DNA from: Anaerolineales bacterium
GTDB lineage: Bacteria; Chloroflexota; Anaerolineae; Anaerolineales; Villigracilaceae
Reading direction: 5' to 3'
Assembly: GCA_025938055.1 (NCBI GenBank)
Contig: JAICQC010000179.1
Span: forward strand, 1-9,067
DNA length: 9,067 nt
A model generated the notes under the pieces. It saw only the letters and a program-made list of their open reading frames with translations, did no database searches and had not been told where the DNA came from. The position numbers were made by a program, and so were the translations under genes. Of the stretch, positions 1-5,334 are shown one piece after another; the first letter of the stretch is position 1; each line of letters begins with the position of its first letter.

Positions 1-156
1 GCACAGTCCCAGAAACATGAATCCAATTGCGATCCACACATTAAAACCTTGCAACCTGACCCCGCCTTTGCCAATCTGTTTCAACCATTCCTTCTGGCTT
101 GGGCTGAGTTGTCCATGTTTGTTGTCTTTCAAGTCGGCTTCAGTGAATTCAAACAT
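1..156 (-). CDS. N-terminal part of an unrecognised small membrane protein (cut by window edge)
   Basis: The first 52 codons are open from an ATG at 156 down to base 1, and the gene continues outside the window. The start is supported by a strong GGAGAGG ribosome site lying inside the last codons of the upstream exonuclease gene, whose TAG ends 2 bases before this ATG, so the two genes are almost certainly co-transcribed. Residues 1-36 are polar and charged (MFEFTEADLKDN..., then a Gln/Lys-rich stretch). From about residue 39 the chain turns hydrophobic (NVWIAIGFMFLGLC), which looks like the beginning of a transmembrane helix. I do not recognise the family, and too little is present to assign a function. 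Confidence 0.75.
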   Translation of the reverse strand, partial: MFEFTEADLKDNKHGQLSPSQKEWLKQIGKGGVRLQGFNVWIAIGFMFLGLC

Positions 157-158
157 GG

Positions 159-968
159 CTACCTCTCCACTTCCACCTTTACTTCGATGATCCGGTCCAG
201 CCGGAAATTTCTCTCTGCCTTACGCAAGTGGCAATGTGCCTTCAAGTACACATAGTCTGACAAGCCCATCACCTGCTTGGGCGTGATCCAGCGTTCGGTT
301 TCGATGCCTTCACCGTTTACATAACGGATAAACATTGGCTTGTTGCTATAAATAGCTTCGCCCAACTCGGTGGGAAGCTGGATACCGTCGTTGGGCCAGA
401 CGGGCGAATTGTAAATGCCGATGTATTCATCGAGCGGTTTATTAAATTCCTTGAGCGAATCCATCAACGCGAAAAAGACCCCACGTCCCGTGTGCGCGTC
501 CGGCAGGGCGCGATGCGAGATCGTCATCGGAATATGGAAGACCTCGGCAAGGGAATGCAGGCTGTAGGAAGAGAACTCGAAATACTGTCGGGCAAGCAGC
601 AGCGTATCGATCAGGTTAGGAATCTGGATCTCACGCCTGAGGCGGCGAAACTCGCTGTCGAGGAACTGCACGTCGAACTGGGCGTTATGGCAAACGACCA
701 CGGTCCCTTTCAGCCACTCCACGATATCGTCTGCTGCTTCGGCAAACAACGGCGCGTTTGCCAGTTGCTCGTCTGTGATGCCGCTCGTGCTCGCCGCTCC
801 CAGTGAGAGCGGGTATTCAGGGTTGATCAGCATCTGCACCTGCTGTTTGACACGCTTCCCTTCGGTCAGGACAATGCCCACCTCACAGATACGGTCGCCA
901 AACCAGGGCGAAAGCCCAGTGGTTTCCATATCGAGAAAAGCAAAACGAGCGCTGGAGAGATCAAACAT
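159..968 (-). CDS. DnaQ-type 3'-5' exonuclease with C-terminal WYL-like domain
   Basis: This 269-residue protein has a DEDDh exonuclease core. The ExoI motif is D13-M-E15-T-T-G, the ExoII motif is HNAQFD with D99, an additional Asp sits at D121 (LIDT), and the ExoIII motif is H152-RALP-D157, giving all four metal-binding acids and the catalytic His. Such enzymes remove nucleotides from DNA or RNA 3' ends; the fold is shared by the Pol III epsilon subunit and RNase T. Residues about 203-268 form a second domain with the pattern of WYL ligand-binding domains: an RW.TP..V stretch, then YVYLKAHCHLRK, then FRLDRI. The protein is therefore probably not the replicative proofreader but a repair or nucleic-acid-sensing nuclease. 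The ATG at 968 is the first start after an in-frame TAG upstream and has no Shine-Dalgarno site. The S51 peptidase gene ends 48 bases upstream on the same strand, consistent with one operon. Substrate is unknown. Confidence 0.88.
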   Translation of the reverse strand: MFDLSSARFAFLDMETTGLSPWFGDRICEVGIVLTEGKRVKQQVQMLINPEYPLSLGAASTSGITDEQLANAPLFAEAADDIVEWLKGTVVVCHNAQFDVQFLDSEFRRLRREIQIPNLIDTLLLARQYFEFSSYSLHSLAEVFHIPMTISHRALPDAHTGRGVFFALMDSLKEFNKPLDEYIGIYNSPVWPNDGIQLPTELGEAIYSNKPMFIRYVNGEGIETERWITPKQVMGLSDYVYLKAHCHLRKAERNFRLDRIIEVKVEVER

Positions 969-1016
969 AAATAAGAGAATAAGGTCTGGGGTGCTTCGTA
1001 AAAACTACCACCTATT

Positions 1017-1697
1017 TTAAACGGAAAACGGCTTCCCCGACTCATAGGTTTCAACCTGCCGATCGCGGTATACGGTCACGTGCCCGCGGCCGTGAACCGT
1101 CCATGTCCCGGCGCCGTCGTCGATCATCCCGGTCTGTTCGTCGATACCAATTAGCGTGACCCGGGCAATCTCGAGCAGGCGCGACGCCCAGCTTTTGCCA
1201 AAGGTGTTGTGATGCGGCAGGACAATCGAATTTTGGACGAGATTCAATCCGTCAAGGACTTTTCCGTGGCTCTGATCATAGAAGAATTCGCACATCACCA
1301 TCGCGCCTGCGCTCGAGCCCGCAACGACCGCGCCGTTATGATAGGCTTCGAGCACAGCCTGCCAGGCGAGGCTTCCCTTGAGCGTTTCGCCGAGATAGCC
1401 CGTGAAGCCTCCAAGCATGTAAATGAGCCTCGCCTCACGCAGGGACTTGGCAATGTTCTCATCGCCTGCGCTGACCTTGTCGATCAGAGGCAGGGAAATC
1501 ACATCGGTCGCGCCCAGGCTCTGGAACCAGTGGACGCCGTTACTCCCCGCGCGCTCGTGATTGTTATCCGGCGCGGCAGCCGCGGGGATGATGCGGATTG
1601 GGGCGTCTGACCCGCCAGCCAGTTGTATACCTTTCAGGTCGGGGTCCCGCATCCGACCGCCAAACTCCGCGCCGCCTTCGAGAAGTAAATATCCCAT
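1017..1697 (-). CDS. Peptidase S51 family protein (cyanophycinase / dipeptidase E-like)
   Basis: The protein has 226 residues from the ATG at 1697. An in-frame TTG at 1712 would add five residues, but the ATG has a GGAG site 9 bases upstream and starts 4 bases after the Nudix stop, so I prefer it. The nucleophile elbow AGSSAGAMVM places the catalytic Ser at about residue 129. Other family marks are a glycine-rich YMLGGFTG strand before it, a His pair (LPHHNTF, H162/H163) and the GIDEQTG motif (D186, E187). S51 enzymes cleave aspartyl peptide bonds: peptidase E acts on Asp-X dipeptides and cyanophycinase on the storage polymer cyanophycin. The length is close to peptidase E (about 230 residues) and shorter than typical cyanophycinases, but the DEQTG-type motif recalls cyanophycinases, so the substrate stays open. 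There is no signal peptide, so it is probably cytoplasmic. It is the second gene of the minus-strand run. Confidence 0.88.
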   Translation of the reverse strand: MGYLLLEGGAEFGGRMRDPDLKGIQLAGGSDAPIRIIPAAAAPDNNHERAGSNGVHWFQSLGATDVISLPLIDKVSAGDENIAKSLREARLIYMLGGFTGYLGETLKGSLAWQAVLEAYHNGAVVAGSSAGAMVMCEFFYDQSHGKVLDGLNLVQNSIVLPHHNTFGKSWASRLLEIARVTLIGIDEQTGMIDDGAGTWTVHGRGHVTVYRDRQVETYESGKPFSV

Positions 1698-1701
1698 AAG
1701 C

Positions 1702-2136
1702 TTAAGCTCCAAATTCGTCGAAAGGAATCTTTTTCAAATGATTTCCCAGAGCCTGTCGTACATAAGGAACAGTGTTTAACGGCAATTGATCGACATCCAC
1801 CCAGCACAGATCGTCGCATTTATCAGGCTCTGCGTTAAAGGGTTCGCCGTCCCATCGATAGACATGGACAAAGAAATCCACGCGTTCATCCTCCATATCC
1901 CCTTCCATACGATGCATGACAGTTGAGAAGCTCATATTCCCGGCATCCAGTTTGATCCCCACCTCTTCCTGTGCTTCGCGCGCTGCGGCAGCCATCACTG
2001 TTTCGCCGCCATCCAAATGACCCGCCGGGACGCTGTACTGTCCGTCTGCATAGCCGGTATTGAAACGGCGCAGTAACAAAACCTGCTCCTCACGAAAAAA
2101 CAACAAATGCACGGTCACCGGGAATTTTGCACGCAT
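1702..2136 (-). CDS. Nudix hydrolase
   Basis: The protein has 144 residues from the ATG at 2136. The open frame runs further upstream but crosses the divergent gene and carries no domain there. The Nudix box is complete: G39-x5-E45-x7-R53-E54-A-Q-E57-E58-V-G60-I, matching GX5EX7REUXEEXGU, with the metal-binding glutamates present. The N-terminal strand (FPVTVHLLFFREEQVLLLRR) and the SVPAGHLDGGE entry into the box are typical of small single-domain hydrolases acting on nucleoside diphosphates linked to another group, such as damaged NTPs or sugar nucleotides. The exact substrate cannot be read from sequence. It is the first gene of a minus-strand run with the S51 peptidase and the exonuclease. 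The ATG sits 6 bases after a consensus TATAAT, so the message should begin at the start codon and have no leader. Confidence 0.92.
   Translation of the reverse strand: MRAKFPVTVHLLFFREEQVLLLRRFNTGYADGQYSVPAGHLDGGETVMAAAAREAQEEVGIKLDAGNMSFSTVMHRMEGDMEDERVDFFVHVYRWDGEPFNAEPDKCDDLCWVDVDQLPLNTVPYVRQALGNHLKKIPFDEFGA
1707..1710 (-). promoter_or_regulatory. Ribosome binding site of the S51 peptidase gene
   Basis: GGAG on the minus strand lies 9 bases before the ATG at 1697 and just upstream of the Nudix TAA (1704-1702). It favours the ATG start over the TTG at 1712 and suggests that the peptidase is translated by ribosomes finishing the Nudix gene. Confidence 0.55.
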
Positions 2137-2142
2137 GTACCG

Positions 2143-2170
2143 ATTATACTTTCGCGCCGGAGGATGTAAG
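2143..2170 (-). promoter_or_regulatory. Promoter of the Nudix operon, predicted leaderless
   Basis: On the minus strand, TATAAT (2148-2143) is preceded after 16 bases by CTTACA (2170-2165), a 4-of-6 match to TTGACA. Counting the last base of the -10 box as -7, +1 falls on base 2136, the A of the Nudix ATG. The transcript would therefore start with AUG. The region is also the promoter of the divergent plus-strand gene. Confidence 0.6.
2145..2150 (+). promoter_or_regulatory. -10 box of the divergent selenoprotein-type gene
   Basis: TATACT (5 of 6 matches to TATAAT) on the plus strand overlaps the minus-strand TATAAT by four bases, making a near-symmetrical bidirectional -10 element. The predicted start is near 2157, which would put GGAGG (2159-2163) at the very 5' end of the message. 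No good -35 box is seen, so this call is tentative. Confidence 0.35.
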
Positions 2171-2199
2171 ATTAATAAATGCAGACCCGCCAAGAACGT

Positions 2200-2817
2200 A
2201 TGATGAACTTTAAACTGACGATTTTCTCCGATTACATCTGACCGTGGTGTTATGTCGGCCAGGGTGTGGTCGAGAGGTTGAAAGCGGAACACAACGTGGA
2301 GGTGGAATGGCGTCCGTTCTATCTGTATTTTGACACGCCGCCGGAGGGCAGAGATCTACCCGAACATGTGAAACGGGCGCGCACCAGTGGTTCAGAGGAG
2401 CGCTTGCGCCAGATCGCAGACTCCTACGGCATGGAATTTGTCTCCACCCAGCGGATCTACAACACGCGCCTCGCTCATGAAGCGACGGAATACGCGCGCC
2501 AAAATGGCAAAGGTAATGAATTCCACAAAATCGTCTTCCGCAAAGTGTATACCGAGGAACAGGATCCCAGCCAATGGGCTGTACTGCGCGCTGCGGCGCA
2601 AGAGGTGGGTCTGGATGCTGATGAAATGCAACGTGAGGTGGAAAATGAGAAATACATGGCAACCGTCGTGGATCAGGTGCGCTGGGCATATCAGATCGGC
2701 GTGACGGGTGTGCCGACCTACGTGATCAATAACCGCTATGCGATTGTGGGCGCGCAGCCGTATGAGGTGTTCCAAAGCGCGCTGGAACAGATTATGAATC
2801 AAAAGCCCGACGAATAA
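2200..2817 (+). CDS. DsbA/FrnE-family thiol oxidoreductase, candidate selenoprotein (TGA = Sec at residue 14)
   Basis: Read through one in-frame TGA (2239-2241), this frame encodes about 205 residues with a thioredoxin-fold DSBA architecture. It begins MMNFKLTIFSDYI, followed by U14-P-W-C17-Y-V-G at the active site. FrnE/DsbA-type proteins have CPWCYxG there, so TGA replaces exactly the first, attacking cysteine. Residues about 30-160 form the helical insertion, and the cis-Pro loop TGVPTY (P172) is intact. There is no signal peptide, so it is probably cytoplasmic, like FrnE. A SECIS-like hairpin follows the TGA. The frame after the TGA is open and well conserved, which argues against a decayed gene, and TGA is a normal stop elsewhere in the window. 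The start is uncertain: ATG at 2200 or 2203 gives the usual family N-terminus, while ATG at 2179 adds MQTRQER and has GGAGG 15 bases upstream. A conventional caller would start at GTG 2266 and lose the active site. A simple Cys-to-stop mutation or sequencing error is the main alternative. Confidence 0.8.
2255..2273 (+). promoter_or_regulatory. Bacterial SECIS-like hairpin
   Basis: Seven consecutive pairs form between TCGGCCA (2255-2261) and TGGTCGA (2267-2273), one of them G-U, closed by the five-base loop GGGTG (2262-2266). The apical loop begins 20 bases after the TGA, inside the 16-37 base range described for bacterial SECIS elements, and its first two bases are G, as that model requires. 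I see no clear bulged U like that of E. coli fdhF. The element lies inside the coding sequence, as bacterial SECIS elements do, and would be bound by SelB. Confidence 0.65.
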
Positions 2818-2832
2818 TTCGCCGGGCTTTTT
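2801..2832. terminator. Bidirectional rho-independent terminator
   Basis: AAAAGCCCG (2801-2809) pairs with CGGGCTTTT (2823-2831). After one A-C mismatch, CGAA (2811-2814) pairs with TTCG (2818-2821). The three-base loop is the TAA stop codon of the oxidoreductase. T runs follow the stem on both strands, so it can end the plus-strand oxidoreductase transcript and also the convergent nirK transcript, whose stop is at 2858. Confidence 0.85.
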
Positions 2833-2857
2833 GTTATCGAGTCCTGGCACACCTTCT

Positions 2858-4078
2858 CTAGTGACCGCCTCCGCTTTCGATCTCCCCGTTATAGATCGAC
2901 GGATCAGGTTCTCCTTCTACCTGGAGTACGCCCCAGGCGCCGCGATCCACTCGAGCCAGCGCATGATCCACGAGGACAAAATTTCCTGGGTAGTCCACCT
3001 GGAACTCAACCACTGCCGCGCCACCTGCAGGGACGATTGTGGTTTGCAAGCCTTCTGCAGGAGGAGTCACCAGGTCACCTTCACGGTACACACGGTCGAA
3101 GATTTCGCCGATCACATGGAAACTGGAAACGAGGTTGACGCCGCCGTTCCCGACGTACATACGAACCGTCTCGCCGACATTGGCAGTCATGTTCCCCGAG
3201 AGTGCCCCGGTCCTGCCATTGAAGACCACGTATTGAGGCTTCCCGTCTAGATAGGCTTGTGTATCGAATAACTGAAGACCATCCCTGCCCATACCGCCTT
3301 CCGTATAGAACTCGCCTTGCATCACGTAAAATTCTTTATCGACTGGCGGCAATCCACCCTCCGGCTCGACGAGGATCAACCCGTACATGCCGTGTGTCAT
3401 ATGCAGGCCGGGGTTTCCGAATGCACAGTGATATACATACAACCCGGGGTTGAGCAATTTGAACGACATGCTTTTGGTTTCACCGGGGGCAACGATCGTT
3501 GCGGCAGCACCGCCCCCGGGACCTGTCGCGGCGTGAAAGTCCACATTGTGCGGATGCAGACTCGTTTCATCGTTATGAATCGACAGGTGCACGGTATCCC
3601 CTACGCGCCCGCGAATAAATGGACCAGGCACCGTGTTATCGAATGTCCAGTAATTGATTGTGGTACCGTCTGCCATTTCCGCGATGACTTCTGTTGTGGT
3701 CAGGTTGACCTCAATAACACCCTCTTCTGCATAGGCAATCGTTTGCGGAACGTCATTGGGATCACGGGCAATCTCATCAATCCGCTCGAAATTACCGAAG
3801 TTTCGGAAGAAGTGAAAGACGTTTTGAACAGGCAGGTTCGGCGCTTCGCCCGGCCCGTATGAATCCAGCACGATTGGATAGGCCGCTGCTGTTGGAACTC
3901 CATTGGGTAGAAAAAACGCAATGGAGACCCCGATAAAAATGATAGCGAGCGCAAGTGTGATCTTCCAGGAATTAAATTGACGCAGCACCAGCAAGATGAA
4001 AATCGCCGCAAAGACATAGGCAATAATGAGGCCAAAGCCTTCCACCAGATATTGCCACAGGTATGAGATTAGTTCCAT
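2858..4078 (-). CDS. nirK: Membrane-anchored copper-containing nitrite reductase
   Basis: This 406-residue protein reduces nitrite to nitric oxide, the committing step of denitrification. Two cupredoxin domains are visible. Type 1 copper ligands are H177, C218, H226 and M231. Type 2 copper ligands are H182, H217 and H372. The catalytic Asp is D180 (HNVDFH), and the catalytic His is H321 in SSFHVIGEIFD. The spacing C218-x7-H226 and the NGGVNLVSSFHVIGEIFD block match the AniA-like class rather than the classical Alcaligenes enzyme. The N-terminus has two hydrophobic helices (about 14-32 and 40-57) joined by a loop with R33 and K39 and preceded by acidic residues. By the positive-inside rule this puts the catalytic domain outside the membrane. 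The last residues (ESGGGH) are a flexible tail. The gene has its own promoter and AAGGAG ribosome site, and faces the oxidoreductase across a shared terminator. Confidence 0.96.
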   Translation of the reverse strand: MELISYLWQYLVEGFGLIIAYVFAAIFILLVLRQFNSWKITLALAIIFIGVSIAFFLPNGVPTAAAYPIVLDSYGPGEAPNLPVQNVFHFFRNFGNFERIDEIARDPNDVPQTIAYAEEGVIEVNLTTTEVIAEMADGTTINYWTFDNTVPGPFIRGRVGDTVHLSIHNDETSLHPHNVDFHAATGPGGGAAATIVAPGETKSMSFKLLNPGLYVYHCAFGNPGLHMTHGMYGLILVEPEGGLPPVDKEFYVMQGEFYTEGGMGRDGLQLFDTQAYLDGKPQYVVFNGRTGALSGNMTANVGETVRMYVGNGGVNLVSSFHVIGEIFDRVYREGDLVTPPAEGLQTTIVPAGGAAVVEFQVDYPGNFVLVDHALARVDRGAWGVLQVEGEPDPSIYNGEIESGGGH

Positions 4079-4087
4079 ATACTTACT

Positions 4088-4093
4088 CTCCTT
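4088..4093 (-). promoter_or_regulatory. Ribosome binding site of nirK
   Basis: AAGGAG on the minus strand lies 9 bases upstream of the nirK ATG at 4078 and is one of the clearest Shine-Dalgarno sequences in the window. It supports that start and hence the presence of the membrane helices. Confidence 0.75.
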
Positions 4094-4142
4094 TTTGAGC
4101 TTAAAAGCCCGTCTAGCACATAATTATGGTTTTATCTAATTC

Positions 4143-4148
4143 ATTATA
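4143..4148 (-). promoter_or_regulatory. -10 box of the nirK promoter
   Basis: TATAAT, a perfect consensus on the minus strand, predicts +1 near base 4136 and a leader of about 58 bases. No acceptable -35 hexamer lies 16-18 bases upstream; the operator occupies that place instead, as in activator-dependent promoters. Confidence 0.6.
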
Positions 4149-4168
4149 AAATATCTTCTCCATGCAAA

Positions 4169-4186
4169 TAGTGAATAAATTCACTA
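4169..4186 (-). promoter_or_regulatory. CRP/FNR-family operator upstream of nirK
   Basis: TAGTGAATAAATTCACTA is a perfect inverted repeat of two 8-base arms around AA. Its core GTGA-N6-TCAC is the CRP-type recognition pattern. The centre at 4177.5 is -41.5 relative to the start predicted from the -10 box, the standard position of class II activation by CRP/FNR-family proteins. Many nirK genes are controlled by members of this family (NnrR, DNR, FNR), so a regulator sensing nitric oxide or low oxygen is likely, but which one is unknown. Confidence 0.7.
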
Positions 4187-4226
4187 AATATCATGTATTT
4201 TGTCATATTCTCAACCCAGGCATCCT

Positions 4227-4255
4227 AAAAGCCCGGCGAACTGTTCATCGGGCTT
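4227..4255 (-). terminator. Terminator after the adenosine deaminase gene
   Basis: On the minus strand AAGCCCG (4255-4249) pairs with CGGGCTT (4235-4229), with an inner GAA/TTC stem and a short loop, then TTTT (4230-4227). It starts at the deaminase stop codon and separates that gene from nirK. The stem sequence closely resembles that of the terminator at 2801-2832. Together with the nirK promoter it accounts for the gap 4079-4254, in which I see no gene. Confidence 0.75.
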
Positions 4256-5271
4256 CATGAAGAAAAGTAATTCTGCCAAATTCTTTTCTTCCTTTCCTCG
4301 GGGAGGAACGAGGCAGCACAAGCATAGCGGTTACAAGTCATGATGTCCTCGAGACTCATGCCAAGGATTTCATGTGCAATACGGTATTCATTATTGAGGT
4401 TGGTCTCGAGCACCTCGGGGTCATCTGAATTGATGGTCACCTTTACGCTCAGGTCAAAAAGTCTCTTGAGCGGGTGCTCTTCAATCGTCCGTACGGAGTT
4501 GGTCAGATAATTGCTCCAGGGGTTTACTTCCAGTGTAATGCCGCGCTCTTTGATCAATTCCACAACCTGCATATCTTCGATGGCATGAATGCCGTGGCCG
4601 ATGCGATCTGGATGAGTCAGTTCAATTGTCTCTTTTACGAAGAACGCGGGCGTATCTTCCCCGGTGTGGATGGTTACCTTCAGCCCTGCTTCTTTTGCCT
4701 TCATCACAGATGGGGCAAAGTCGCGCAGTGGAAAATCCCGTTCACTGTCCGCCAGGTCGATGCCGAGGATGTGATCTCTGTGGTGGATCGCCCAATCTAC
4801 AGTTTTGACACACGACTCCGGTCCCCTACTGCGGGAAGTAATGGCGATGTAACCGATCGCCATCTCGAATTCCTTTTCGGCACGTTCTTTTGCGCGCAGG
4901 AGTCCTTCAAGGCAGGCGTCCCAATCCAGGTTGTGTCCGTGGAATGCCCAGTCTGGCGAGAAACGGACTTCGAAAAGTTTGATATTTTGTTTTGCCGAAT
5001 CTTCGAACAACTCCCACGCAATACGTTCGACGACCTGCGGCGATGTAATACTGTTCTGAAAGATCGTAAAGGCTGCCAGCACGGCTTCCAGGTTGCGCAT
5101 CTGGTCATAGACTTTGACGTGCTTATTCAGCTCGCCAGCTTCGTAAGCGGGTAAGCGAAGATTATATTCTCCTGCAATGTCAATAATGGTCTGCGTGCGG
5201 ATAGCGCCTTCCAGGTGGCAGTGGATTTCTGTCTTGGGGATGTTGTTGTATCTGGGGTCGAAGTTTTTCAT
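4255..5271 (-). CDS. add: Adenosine deaminase family protein
   Basis: This 338-residue metal-dependent amidohydrolase hydrolyses the amino group of adenosine or a related aminopurine compound, releasing ammonia. Zinc ligands and catalytic residues of the family are all present: H17 and H19 (EIHCHLEGAI), H202 and E205 (IHTGED), H226 (RIGHG) and D283-D284 (INSDDP). The GxDLAGxE purine-contact motif reads GIDLADSE, with Asp175 replacing the second glycine, so the substrate may not be plain adenosine. Related enzymes act on adenine or on aminodeoxyfutalosine of menaquinone synthesis. The length is normal and there is no signal peptide, so it acts in the cytoplasm. The ATG at 5271 has AGGA about 10 bases upstream. 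The amidohydrolase gene ends 63 bases upstream with an inverted repeat between them. Family is secure; exact substrate is not. Confidence 0.88.
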   Translation of the reverse strand: MKNFDPRYNNIPKTEIHCHLEGAIRTQTIIDIAGEYNLRLPAYEAGELNKHVKVYDQMRNLEAVLAAFTIFQNSITSPQVVERIAWELFEDSAKQNIKLFEVRFSPDWAFHGHNLDWDACLEGLLRAKERAEKEFEMAIGYIAITSRSRGPESCVKTVDWAIHHRDHILGIDLADSERDFPLRDFAPSVMKAKEAGLKVTIHTGEDTPAFFVKETIELTHPDRIGHGIHAIEDMQVVELIKERGITLEVNPWSNYLTNSVRTIEEHPLKRLFDLSVKVTINSDDPEVLETNLNNEYRIAHEILGMSLEDIMTCNRYACAASFLPEERKKRIWQNYFSS

Positions 5272-5292
5272 GCCGAAAGATTCCTGTTGCCT

Positions 5293-5334
5293 GTCACGCT
5301 GCCCCGCCTGTGCGGGGTCTATGACAAGCGTGAC
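5293..5334. repeat. Intercistronic inverted repeat
   Basis: GTCACGCT (5293-5300) is matched by AGCGTGAC (5327-5334), and inside them CCCCGC (5302-5307) pairs with GCGGGG (5312-5317) around a CTGT loop. The repeat begins directly at the amidohydrolase TAG and ends before the deaminase ribosome site. It lacks a T run, so it is more likely a REP-like or RNA-stabilising/processing element than a terminator. Confidence 0.6.

Noticed and set aside
969..1016. Possible terminator or promoter between the S51 peptidase and exonuclease genes
   Set aside because: Only a weak 4-base pairing (GGTG/CACC) with a long loop is present and no convincing -35/-10 pair, so it is left as plain spacer.
2239..2241. 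TGA as tryptophan or glycine in a recoded genome
   Set aside because: Several neighbouring genes end with TGA at sensible places, and the position aligns with a family cysteine rather than Trp or Gly.
2210..2850. Long open frames on the minus strand opposite the oxidoreductase
   Set aside because: They show no domain pattern, are rich in unlikely Cys/Arg/Pro/His runs, and lie opposite a gene with clear thioredoxin-fold motifs.
4098..4111. Third copy of the AAAAGCCCG string in the nirK leader, possible attenuator
   Set aside because: No matching arm lies nearby to form a terminator hairpin; only a very short self-pairing stretch is seen, so no attenuation is claimed.
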